NCBI GenBank assembly: GCA_964537055.1
Contig: CAZHYV010000001.1
Location: 124,001 to 188,000, forward strand
DNA: 64,000 bases
Source of the DNA: CAZHYV01 sp964537055
Lineage (GTDB): Bacteria > Myxococcota_A > Polyangia > Palsa-1104 > JAEUJZ01
Reading direction: 5' to 3'
The first letter of the stretch is position 1. Each line of letters opens with the position of its first letter. This document shows positions 42,684 to 52,100 of this stretch, piece after piece. The notes below the pieces were generated by a model that worked only from the letters and a program-made list of their open reading frames with translations, was not told where the DNA came from and did no database searches. The position numbers and the translations under genes were made by a program.

Positions 42684-43213
42684 AATCCAAAATCACAATG
42701 CGTGCAAGACCCTGATTCTGCCGCGCCGTGCTTTTGCCAAGCGGAGAATCCTCCCTGCAGAATATACACTTCGGCAACGCCTTGCGCTTTGGCAGCTTTG
42801 ATCGCAGATTCTAACTCGATTGAGGTACCATCACGATCATAAATAAGAAGGGTTGCTCCCTTCTCCAGGGTCGTTAGGAACGAGAGGCCCTTGTCCTCAT
42901 GACAAGGTAGATGAACTGCTTTCGGAATATGCCCTTGGGCGTACTCGAGTGAAGGCCTTAGATCCGCAATGACAAGGTGTTTCGAGGTGTTACACAGCGT
43001 GATAGCCTCCTCCACACTGACCATTTTCCAATCATGGATTGCTTCTGCAGAAGCCGTACACTGCCCTTTGGACAATTCTGCTAGCGAGTAGACTGGAGAC
43101 CACAGAGATAGTTTGCGGGGGTGCAAAAGATTGCCTGCGAGTCCGATGAGAAAACTTCCAAGGAGGAGGACCACAATTTTTAAAAGTGACCGTTTCGTAG
43201 CAGACGAAAGCAT
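42680..43213 (-). CDS. Rhodanese-fold protein lacking the active-site cysteine
   Basis: The 177-residue product has an N-terminal membrane helix (about 11-26) and a periplasmic rhodanese domain (about 64-170). Characteristic parts are LVIADLRPSLEYAQGHIPKAVHLP and the closing EVYILQGGFSAWQKHG. The catalytic loop, normally CxxGxR after a strand such as VVVYC, reads LLIYDRDGTSIE here, with Asp in place of Cys. A sulfur-transfer role is therefore unlikely and a binding or regulatory one more likely (inference). It overlaps the RDD gene tail to tail. Confidence 0.85.
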   Translation of the reverse strand: MLSSATKRSLLKIVVLLLGSFLIGLAGNLLHPRKLSLWSPVYSLAELSKGQCTASAEAIHDWKMVSVEEAITLCNTSKHLVIADLRPSLEYAQGHIPKAVHLPCHEDKGLSFLTTLEKGATLLIYDRDGTSIELESAIKAAKAQGVAEVYILQGGFSAWQKHGAAESGSCTHCDFGF

Positions 43214-43370
43214 AGGTGTACCTTACCCGATTTTCCAAAGAATCGAAAGAGGGATTCCGATCTTTCCCAAAAGAGACATAAGAAGAAAGTGGCTTGGTCT
43301 AAGGATTATGGGACTTTGTCCAGAGGGCTCTGGACAAAAGAGATGGAGGCTCGTCTCACTAGTCGTTTTG

Positions 43371-43808
43371 TTATTTGATGTTGGTACCCCAATAGAGGAG
43401 CAGACCTGTACCTGTAATGAGAGAAGCTCCGCCCACCGTAAAAAGGATGGTAGGCGCAGGCCTAGGATCAAAAACACAAGCGTTTCCACTCAAAGGACTT
43501 CCATTCAGACTACAGTTTCCACCGGGGGTTCCTTGCAGGGCCTGCATCACTCCCGCTGTGGCTACCATCAGCCCACCTAGGGCAAGGGTGGTTACTCCTG
43601 CAACAAACGTAGGATGTTTGTACACAGAAGACGGTTTTGTTAGGACGGAGGGCTCGGAGGTGCTGGAAGGAGCAAGAGAGACCCTGAAGTCTGAAAACTT
43701 CGGAACAAATAAGGAATTGTCCTCCGAGGCTATCAGGGCTGGATTTGCGAAAGAAGAGAAAGAACACCCAAAAAAGAAGAAAATACTAAGAATAGAACAT
43801 GCTCTCAT
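43371..43808 (-). CDS. Hypothetical exported or membrane protein, 145 residues
   Basis: I do not recognise this protein. The N-terminus is a signal-like hydrophobic stretch (about 4-15) containing FFFFGC, a possible lipobox with Phe at -3. A Ser/Pro-rich section follows. Two hydrophobic stretches come next (about 70-88, with GVTTLALGGLMVATAGVMQA, and about 121-139, with ILFTVGGASLITGTGLLLYW). A Gly/Asn/Cys-containing loop between them has two cysteines. It is separated from murG by about 97 bases and lies downstream of it on the same strand. A membrane location is likely. Confidence 0.7.
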   Translation of the reverse strand: MRACSILSIFFFFGCSFSSFANPALIASEDNSLFVPKFSDFRVSLAPSSTSEPSVLTKPSSVYKHPTFVAGVTTLALGGLMVATAGVMQALQGTPGGNCSLNGSPLSGNACVFDPRPAPTILFTVGGASLITGTGLLLYWGTNIK

Positions 43809-43905
43809 CCGGCTGTTTTACCGAATCTCTTTCCTAGAAACAAGGGACAATTTTCCAAGACGCCATGAACGAGAGAGGATCCTCGAAGGATAGACCCACA
43901 GGGGC

Positions 43906-45009
43906 TTACGAATGAAGGAGCCAATCTGCGATGACTTGGGTCGCATGAGGGCGTCCGAGCGTCTTGCTTTTCTGTGCCATGGCCGAGAGCTCATTAGGGT
44001 TTTTGCAAAGGTGGGCAAGGATTTGGGCAAGCCTCTCAGGGGTTGTTTGGGCCTGTGCTAAAAGCATGGCAGCTCCCGCCGCTTCGAGAAAACGCGCATT
44101 GTGGGTTTGGTGATCATCTGCGGCCGCGGGGAACGGGATCAAAAGAGAGGGCAATCCCATGGCGGTAATCTCGGAAAGGGTGGTTGCTCCAGCTCGGCTT
44201 AGGACTAGATCGCAATGGGCGTAGGCCTTTGCCATATCCTGAATAAAGGCGGTAGCCTGGATGCTAAGGCTTGGGTCCTCTTGCGGATTCGTGCGAGCTA
44301 CCTCCTGATAGGCTAGCCTCACTCTTTCTTCATCAGTGCTACCGGTCTGGTGGACTACGGAAAGGGCCAGCGACGGATCCTGTTCTTGGAGAAGCGCAAT
44401 CGCTTTCGGGACAAGCTCATTGATCGCCCGTGCGCCTTGCGAACCTCCTAACACCAGCAGACGGAGAGATTGATGCGGTTCTTTTGGGATGCGAAGGGAT
44501 GGATCGAGAGAAGCTCTTACAGGATTCCCCACGAGGTGAATTTTCTTTGGGGGAAACGCTGAGGTCGTTTGAGGAAATGAGGTGAAAATTTGATCCACGA
44601 ATCGGCTGAGAACTCGGTTGGTAAGGCCTGGAATGGAGTTTTGCTCTAAAATAGCCGTAGGAATCCGGCTGCGGGCCGCCTGGAATACCATGGGACCTGA
44701 CGCATAACCTCCAACTCCTAAAACTGCCGACGGCTTTAGCTTCCGAAGCAATCGACGTGCCTCAAGCAATGCCTTGGGAAGTTTCCATAGGCTTTTGAAC
44801 GTCCCCACAAACCCTTGTCTTTTAAGCCCGACAATATCTAAAAAATAGAGGGGATATTGGTGTTGGGGAATGATCCGGGCTTCGATACCTCGCTCGGTTC
44901 CCACAAAGGAGACCTGGGCTCCCCGGCTTCTTAGTTCTTCAGCGACGGCTAGCCCAGGAAATAGGTGTCCTCCAGTTCCACCACCAGCGATGATAATATG
45001 AGGATTCAT
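43906..45009 (-). CDS. murG: Undecaprenyl-PP-MurNAc-pentapeptide GlcNAc transferase
   Basis: Peripheral membrane glycosyltransferase that turns lipid I into lipid II. The 367 residues carry the N-terminal GGGTGGHLFPGLAVAEEL, the second G-loop VLGGSQGARAINELVP, and the UDP-GlcNAc site SRAGATTLSEITAMGLPSLL with FPAAADDHQTHNARFLE (about 265-310). It is the last gene of the minus-strand cluster mraY-murD-ftsW-murG, but a 178-base gap separates it from ftsW, so it may also have its own promoter. Confidence 0.96.
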   Translation of the reverse strand: MNPHIIIAGGGTGGHLFPGLAVAEELRSRGAQVSFVGTERGIEARIIPQHQYPLYFLDIVGLKRQGFVGTFKSLWKLPKALLEARRLLRKLKPSAVLGVGGYASGPMVFQAARSRIPTAILEQNSIPGLTNRVLSRFVDQIFTSFPQTTSAFPPKKIHLVGNPVRASLDPSLRIPKEPHQSLRLLVLGGSQGARAINELVPKAIALLQEQDPSLALSVVHQTGSTDEERVRLAYQEVARTNPQEDPSLSIQATAFIQDMAKAYAHCDLVLSRAGATTLSEITAMGLPSLLIPFPAAADDHQTHNARFLEAAGAAMLLAQAQTTPERLAQILAHLCKNPNELSAMAQKSKTLGRPHATQVIADWLLHS

Positions 45010-45187
45010 GCTTGTATGTGTACAACAAGATCACGAGAAATGTAAGAGAAGATACCTGATAAAAAGAACGTCCTTAGAAATTATGCAGAAAGACGAAAAT
45101 GAAATTGCTTGGATATGTGGTTTTTGTAGTATCCTCCAATAGGATACCGCTGATAAAAGATAGATGAGGAGATACGGAGCCGAGAAC

Positions 45188-46441
45188 TTACTTCTGGATG
45201 ACGACTTTTCGCCCTCCTGAAGGAAGGATGCGATTTTTCTTTGTAGGGAACAGATAGTGAAAGATCCGAGAGAGTTTGAAGGAAGAAGGACTTTCTGGCT
45301 CTCCTTTTGAGATATTCAGCAAAATCCCTACAGCGAAGAGATTAACCACCAAGGAACTTCCGCCAAAAGAAATGAATGGTAACGTAAGTCCCTTGGTGGG
45401 TAGGACCCCAAGAACAACGCCGATATTAATGGCAGCCTGGATGCCTAGTAGAGTCGTGATTCCATAGGCGAGATAATAGCCGAACATATCTTTGGCCTTC
45501 GAGGCTGCTTTGATTCCACGGAGAATGAAAATTGCAAAGGCTCCAATCACAATGCAGATGCCTACAAATCCCAATTCCTCTCCGATGACGGCAAGAATAT
45601 AATCGTTATGCGCCTCAGGAAGACGGAACTTTAGACGGCCCAATCCAAGCCCTGCTCCCCAAAAACCTCCCGAGCCTACGCATAACAGAGAAGACGTGAT
45701 TTGGTATCCCACGGTATTTTGGTACAAAAATGGGTCTAAGAAGGCTTGAATTCGTTCAAGCCGCCATTTGGTGTTAATCAAGAACTTCATGTAGACTACG
45801 GGGGCTGCTGTAAAGACGGAGGCAATGATAAATACGACTTTGGTCCCTGCCACGAAGAGCATCACTAGGGTCACAAGCCATAAAATGATGGCGGTTCCCA
45901 AGTCTGGTTCAAGCAAGAGCAGGAGCATGAGTACTCCGCATACAATTAACGGAGGAATAAACCCTTCTGCAAAGGAATGGAGCTGCTTGGCCTTTCTTGA
46001 TAGAGAATTAGCCAAGTAGATGACCAAAGAAATCTTGGCAAGTTCGGCAGGTTGAAACGAGAGAGGTCCCAGACGAAACCATCTATGGGCACCATTAATC
46101 TTTTTTGTGAGAAGGACTGCGATGAGTAGGAATGTGGTGAGGCCCAGAAAGGCGTACGCATACTTTCTAAAAAAGCGGTAGTCAATGTGCGAGGTAATGG
46201 CCATGACGGTAATACCAAGCGCTGCCCAAAGTAACTCGCGTTGTAAAAAGAACGAGGTTCCTCCTGTGGTACGAAACGATCGATAGGAGAGAATCGCTGA
46301 CGCTGAGTAGGTCATCACGATACCTAGACCGACAAGGCCTAAGACCACCAACCAAAGAATCCAATCTGCTCTTGAGGAACTTTCTCTGGGAGATAGGGGA
46401 ATCCAAGAGCCCGTTTGCGGAGTGGGGGCAGACGTTCTCAT
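45188..46441 (-). CDS. ftsW: Peptidoglycan glycosyltransferase / division protein FtsW
   Basis: SEDS-family membrane enzyme that polymerises septal peptidoglycan with FtsI. The 417 residues have a hydrophilic N-terminus and about ten helices. SEDS motifs HNDYILAVIGEELGFVG (about residues 270-286) and GLTLPFISFGGSSLV (about 350-364) are intact. It is assigned FtsW rather than RodA from its place between murD and murG. It overlaps murD by 4 bases. The Lys/Arg-rich C-terminus is cytoplasmic. No ftsI is in the window. Confidence 0.93.
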   Translation of the reverse strand: MRTSAPTPQTGSWIPLSPRESSSRADWILWLVVLGLVGLGIVMTYSASAILSYRSFRTTGGTSFFLQRELLWAALGITVMAITSHIDYRFFRKYAYAFLGLTTFLLIAVLLTKKINGAHRWFRLGPLSFQPAELAKISLVIYLANSLSRKAKQLHSFAEGFIPPLIVCGVLMLLLLLEPDLGTAIILWLVTLVMLFVAGTKVVFIIASVFTAAPVVYMKFLINTKWRLERIQAFLDPFLYQNTVGYQITSSLLCVGSGGFWGAGLGLGRLKFRLPEAHNDYILAVIGEELGFVGICIVIGAFAIFILRGIKAASKAKDMFGYYLAYGITTLLGIQAAINIGVVLGVLPTKGLTLPFISFGGSSLVVNLFAVGILLNISKGEPESPSSFKLSRIFHYLFPTKKNRILPSGGRKVVIQK

Positions 46442-47865
46442 GACACACGCTCCTCCTTCTTTTTGAGCATGGCGACAGCGTTCCGAAAGACTTCGGCGCG
46501 GTGTTCGTAATTCTGAAACATATCAAACGAAGAACAGGCGGGGGACAGAATGACGGCATCTCCGGTTTGGCAAAGGCGGGTGGCAAGGGAAACCGCTTCC
46601 TCCATGGAAGCTGCAAAAAGAGGGAGGATGCTGGGCAAAAGCGCCTTTTCGATCAAGGGAGCTGCTTCTCCAATCAAGACGACTCCACGAACCTGGTTTT
46701 TCGTCAGAACCTCCGCAAGAGGAGCATAACTCCCTCCTTTGTCTTTCCCACCAGCAATTAATGCAAACGGTGTAGGAAATCCGTCCAGGCTTTTTGCAAC
46801 AGCATCCACATTAGTCCCCTTGCTGTCGTCGTAGTAGGTAATCCCATTGAAGGTAGTTACCTTCTCCATGCGGTGGGGGAGAGGCAAAAACGCTGCAACG
46901 GCTTTTCTGGCCTGATCGTATGTTGCCAGCCCTGATCCTCGCATCAGAAGCAGAGCGGCAAGGACATTGGCTAGATTGTGACGGCCAATGAGGTTCAGTT
47001 CAGAAATTGGATAGAATTCTTGCCTCTCCAGCGAGGGAAGCCCCTGTAGAACCAGTTGGTCCTTTTGGATAAGTCCATGAAGGAGAGCAGGCTCCATCTT
47101 GGAAGAGGGCTCGGTAGAAAAATAAAGCGCGGGCCGTTTTCCATAGTTCCTCTCGATACTAGCTAAGACCTCTCCATCATCTGCGTTAAGTACCAGGATA
47201 TCTGAACTTGTTTGATGTTGAGCGATCCTGGTCTTAGCATCTGCATACGCTTGGAAAGAATCATACCGATCTAGGTGGTCAGGAGTTACATTTAGGATTG
47301 CTGCCGCCCGGCAGTGAAGAGAAGAGGTGTTTTCTAACTGAAAAGATGACATCTCGCAGACCACAATGCCTGTAGCCTGCGCTGCCTCTGTCCCGACGGC
47401 TTCAATAAGAGGCGTCCCTAGGTTTCCTCCGCAAAAGGAGGGACGTCCGGTCACGTTTGCAATGGCACCACATAGGCTGGTTACGGTAGATTTTCCGTTG
47501 GTTCCCGTGATTCCTATGATCTGAGCTCGGATCCGCTTTGCGGCAAATTCCAACTCTCCCACCATGGGAATGCCTGCTTCTTTGGCTGCGAGCAAAGAAG
47601 GGAGCTTTGGAGGTACCCCTGGAGAAAGAACAATGAGATGGCTTGAGAGGAGGGGCGCAAGGGAAATCTCTTGCACGGGTACGTTCAGCTCATCCAAAAG
47701 AGCAGCTGTCGATAAAAGAGATTTTGGTTTTTCATCAAGTCCTAAAACAGAGGCACCATGCTTTACACAATACTTCGCGATGGCCGTCCCGCTTTTTCCT
47801 AGTCCTACCACCGCAATCCGCTTTCCTTGCAAAGAGTCATCTCTGAAAGAAGGAAGCATCGACAT
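46438..47865 (-). CDS. murD: UDP-MurNAc-L-Ala-D-Glu ligase
   Basis: ATP-dependent ligase adding D-glutamate to the peptidoglycan precursor, linking to D-Glu made by murI elsewhere in the window. The product, 475 residues, shows the N-terminal GLGKSGTAIA dinucleotide-like fold, the ATP loop GITGTNGKSTVTSL and the later YDDSKGTNVDAV. I chose the ATG at 47865 (MSMLPSFRDD...), whose first base is shared with the mraY stop (TAATG on the minus strand). A longer frame to 47952 is only read-through inside mraY. It overlaps ftsW by 4 bases. Confidence 0.95.
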   Translation of the reverse strand: MSMLPSFRDDSLQGKRIAVVGLGKSGTAIAKYCVKHGASVLGLDEKPKSLLSTAALLDELNVPVQEISLAPLLSSHLIVLSPGVPPKLPSLLAAKEAGIPMVGELEFAAKRIRAQIIGITGTNGKSTVTSLCGAIANVTGRPSFCGGNLGTPLIEAVGTEAAQATGIVVCEMSSFQLENTSSLHCRAAAILNVTPDHLDRYDSFQAYADAKTRIAQHQTSSDILVLNADDGEVLASIERNYGKRPALYFSTEPSSKMEPALLHGLIQKDQLVLQGLPSLERQEFYPISELNLIGRHNLANVLAALLLMRGSGLATYDQARKAVAAFLPLPHRMEKVTTFNGITYYDDSKGTNVDAVAKSLDGFPTPFALIAGGKDKGGSYAPLAEVLTKNQVRGVVLIGEAAPLIEKALLPSILPLFAASMEEAVSLATRLCQTGDAVILSPACSSFDMFQNYEHRAEVFRNAVAMLKKKEERVS

Positions 47866-48989
47866 TACCGCACCTTTAATGTAGCTAGGGCCAGAAGGGC
47901 AAGAAGAATAGAAATAATCCAAAACCTCACAATGATCTTTGGTTCCGCCCAACCTTTTAATTCAAAATGATGGTGCAGGGGGGTCATTCGAAAGATCCGC
48001 TTCCCTGTAAGCTGGAAAGAGGCAACTTGAAGAATCACCGAGACCGTTTCTGCAACAAATACTCCTCCTACAATGATTAGAGTTAGTTCATTTTTGCTAA
48101 GGACGGCAAGGGTCCCAAGTGCTCCTCCCAAAGATAAAGAGCCTACGTCACCCATGAATACTTGAGCAGGGTGGGTGTTGTACCAAAGAAAACCGACTCC
48201 TGCTCCGGCCATCGCTCCGCAGAAAATGGCAAGCTCTCCAATTCCTCGGATAGAGGGAATCTTTAGGTATTCTGCTAAGTTGATACCTTTAATGACTGCC
48301 CCAGATCCATAAATGAGAAACAGCAAGGTTCCGGACGAAATGATGGTAGGCCCAATAGCCAAACCGTCTAATCCGTCTGTCAAATTGACGGCATTGCTGA
48401 AACCGACAATCACAAGAACACCAATGGCGAAACATACCCAAGGTGGTAACAAAATGGGATACTTGTAAAAATCGAGAAGCGGAAGGGCGAGACGAAACCG
48501 CAAATCTGTCCCGTCTTCAGTGACATAGAAATGTGAATACAGCAGGTAGCCTATGGCAAGGCTGGCGACCAAGACCTGAAGAAGGAATTTCAATTTTCCT
48601 GGCAGCCCTCGCTTGGATACTTTAAGTTTACGGTAATCGTCAACAAAGCCAATGGCTGCGTAACTGATGGTAACAAAACCTGTAATCCAGACAAAGGGAT
48701 TCGTCAGATCGCACCACAAGAGAGTAGAAAGTAAAAGAGAAAATAAAATGAGAGACCCACCCATGGTAGGTGTTCCCTTTTTGCTCTGATGTGTTTGTGG
48801 ACCATCGTCTCGGATTTGTTCTCCTATCTGAAATCGTCGTAGCAACCTGATAAAAAGAGGCCCTAGCAGAAGTCCTAGGAGCAGCGCTGTTAATGCGCCT
48901 AGCAAAGTACGCATCGTGACGTACCTGACCACCCGAAGAAAACTAAGCTTTGGATAAATATGAAGAGAATACAAAAGATGGTACAGCAT
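47865..48989 (-). CDS. mraY: Phospho-MurNAc-pentapeptide translocase
   Basis: Integral membrane enzyme that makes lipid I from UDP-MurNAc-pentapeptide and undecaprenyl phosphate. The 374 residues begin MLYHLLYSL as usual. Family motifs are DDGPQTHQSKKGTPTMGG (about 62-79), FVDDYRKL, GLDGLAIG and PLHHHFELKGW near the end. It is the first gene of the minus-strand block mraY-murD-ftsW-murG. The genes that usually precede it (mraZ, mraW, ftsI, murE, murF) are missing; the upstream neighbour, 182 bases away, is the divergent alpha-2-macroglobulin gene. Confidence 0.96.
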   Translation of the reverse strand: MLYHLLYSLHIYPKLSFLRVVRYVTMRTLLGALTALLLGLLLGPLFIRLLRRFQIGEQIRDDGPQTHQSKKGTPTMGGSLILFSLLLSTLLWCDLTNPFVWITGFVTISYAAIGFVDDYRKLKVSKRGLPGKLKFLLQVLVASLAIGYLLYSHFYVTEDGTDLRFRLALPLLDFYKYPILLPPWVCFAIGVLVIVGFSNAVNLTDGLDGLAIGPTIISSGTLLFLIYGSGAVIKGINLAEYLKIPSIRGIGELAIFCGAMAGAGVGFLWYNTHPAQVFMGDVGSLSLGGALGTLAVLSKNELTLIIVGGVFVAETVSVILQVASFQLTGKRIFRMTPLHHHFELKGWAEPKIIVRFWIISILLALLALATLKVR

Positions 48990-49171
48990 GAGAATTGATA
49001 ACCTGACCCCATGCTACACTGGGCAGCAGCGGGATGAAAATTTTTCGTTCGATTTTCATAAAAAAGCAGCTGCGAAGTAATAAAAAAGGCTTCGTGCAAA
49101 AATTGCTCACGGTTTAGTTAACTTCTAAGAATCTGCTGGAAAAACCTAGAGGTATCTCTTATCGTAAAAGG

Positions 49172-52100
49172 ATGAGAAAACTCATAAAGCAGCTCCCTCG
49201 CATGATCTTAATTATCTCCATCATTTGTATGGCTCAACAAGGGCGTGCCGCTCCCGATCAATATGAGGCTCCTAATAAAGACAGTAAGCAACAATCTTCA
49301 ATTCTATCTTCTTTAGCGTGGAAACAGACGAGCAAACTTATCGAGGAGAGAAAGTACCAAGAAGCGGAATCTAAATTTGATGCAATCCGAAAACGCGCGA
49401 TGGCAGAAAAAGATGAACCTGCATGGGCTCATGCGCTGATTCATCAAGCTCAATTAAAAGCGAGATTACAGGCCTCCGAGATAGCAGTTCAGTTTCTTAA
49501 GGAACAACAGTGGCCTACCGGAACGAAATGGCAGGCGGCCTTACAATTATACTATACCTATGCGTTAACCAACTACTTGAAGGCATACCGATGGGAGATT
49601 TCACAACGGGAAAAAACAGTGTCGCAGAATAAAATAGAACTGAAGGCATGGACCCAAGAACAGATTCTAGCAGAGGTGCTAACAAGCTATTCTAAGATCT
49701 GGTCGGCAAGAGAGTACCTAGGAGGTATCTCTATAGAACAATTTGAGTTTTTGACCCCTAATACTTACCCGAGAGAAATTCGGGGAACCCTTCGCGATGC
49801 CGTCAGCTACATGATTGTAGAAACACTTGTAGATACTTCTTTATGGGCACCAAAAGAGCAAAACGACCTATACGAGCAGAACCTAACTCTGTTGCTTGAT
49901 CCTCCTATTCCTCAGACGAAAAATATACTAACGGTTGAAGCGAAAGATCTCCATCCAATCCAGAGAGCATCTTTCGTCCTGAAAGATCTAGAACAATGGC
50001 ATACATCGCGGGGAGAAAAAGAAGCTGGCCTAGAAGCGTATCTTACACGAGCTCGTATTCTTAGAGGATCGTTTAATAAAGAGGAAGAAAAAGCTCTTCT
50101 TCGGAGGCATCTAGAACAGACCTTACCGGCATACCGAAGTTTTCCTTGGTGGTCAATGGGACAGGCAGCCTTAGCCAGTATGTATGAGACAGATTTAAAC
50201 CATTTGGTTGCGGCGTATCAAATTGCAGAGGAAGGCTATCAAGCCTTTCCGCAGTCTCTTGGTGGAAAAGCTTGTCTTTCATTAATGGGTTTAATTAAAC
50301 AGCCTCAGTTTTCGTTATCTACCATGCGAAATGATGGAATAGGAAAACGGTCTATCGAGCTTTTATACAAGAATATGGAGAGGGTCTACTTTCGCGCGTA
50401 CGAAATTGATCCTAGAAAATACCTGGACGATGAGGATGAGGAAGAGGAGGGTCTCATTGGAGAATATACGATTGCAAACGACAAAATTCTCAACCTTTTG
50501 AGGAAGAAAAAACCTATCTCTGCATGGAGTGAAACATTACCCAATCCTGGAGACTATAAACGGCACCGTTTTTATGTAACCCCAAAACTGCAAAAAAAGG
50601 GGGCTTATATTGTAGTTGCTTCCGCAACTTCAGATTTTTCTGGACAGAATAATTACATGGAGGCAGCTACTCTTTTGCTCAGCGATATCGTTCTGGTTCA
50701 GCAGTCCTTAGAGGAAAATAACGAGATTCGGGCCCTGGACGCAATGACGGGGGAGCCACTTCAGGGGATCGAGATCACCGTTTACCAGCGTAGATACAAC
50801 AGTTCTCCTGAGAAGTTTTACCAAGGACGAACGGACAAAGAAGGCTTGCTCAAGGTAAATAAAGTTAAGGAATTTTATGGTTTATTTGTGGTCGCTCATC
50901 ACCTAGATAACTGGGCCATCGATCCAATGATAGGGGAAAGAAGAAATACGGAAAGACCCTTTTCTGCTGCCATGATTTATACTGATCGAAGTACATACCG
51001 TCCTGAACAAAAAATCTATTTTAAAATCGTTGCTTACCACAAGAAGCAGAGTACAGCTAAGCCGACTCTTTTTACTCATAAACCAGCAATCATCCGACTT
51101 TTAGATAGCAATGCTCAAGAAGTTGCTCGTCAGAATGTTTCTACGAATGAGTTTGGTTCAGCAGTAGGTGAGTTTATCATTCCTCGAGGAAAACTCCTTG
51201 GAGCCTGGCAAATTTCTTCTTCAATTCCAGGAAGTCATACAATTCAAGTGGAAGAGTACAAGCGTCCCACATTCGAGCTCACCTTTCGCGAATCGAAAGA
51301 TCCGATGCGGCTTAATAAAACTGTAACGCTGTTCGGAGAAGCTAGATACTACTTTGGTCTTCCAGTAACCCAGGGGAAAGTTTCCTGGAATGTGACACGG
51401 ACTCCGATTTATCCCTGGTGGGAATACAGATATCAGGAACATGTACAAACCCAGATCATTGCTACAGGTACCACATCGCTCAAAGAAGATGGTAGCTTTT
51501 TGGTACCTTTCTTAGCAAAAGCGGATGAAAGAGAAGATAAAAATGTGAGCTACAGTTATCAAATTTCTGCAGACCTTACGGATGAGGGAGGAGAGACAAG
51601 GACCATCTCGAAAATTATCCAGCTTGGATTTGTTGATGTTGAAGCAAACATCACGATGGAACCAGGCTTTTTTGAACTAGGCCAGGAAGGCATCCTAGAA
51701 GTATATCGGTCAAACCTAAATGGAACGCCCCTTGCAGGTCAGGGAAGATTTTGGGTGAATGCGTTAAATTCACCTTCTTCAGTCCATTTACCTTCTGAGG
51801 AGCCATATTCCGAGGACTCAATCAATGACCCATACTTTAAGGCGCTTCCTTCAGACTTTATGTCGCCTAGGGAAACGACAGAATATCAGCCAGAGAGGAC
51901 CATTGGCAAGTGGACAGAGGGGGAGGAAATTTTTAAAGGTACGATAACTCATAACGAGCAAGGGAGGGCAAAGGTAAAGCTACCCCGTCTTGGTAAAGGC
52001 GCATACCGATTTTACTATGAGACAAAAGATGGTTATGGCCAAGTGCGGAAAGTCTGGAAGAATTTTATCGTCGTTGACCCTACATATCCATTACCATTAC

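Noticed and set aside
45129..45147. Inverted repeat GTATCC-N7-GGATAC between ftsW and murG, considered as a terminator
   Set aside because: No T-run follows on the minus strand; it could be an operator, but without other support I do not list it.
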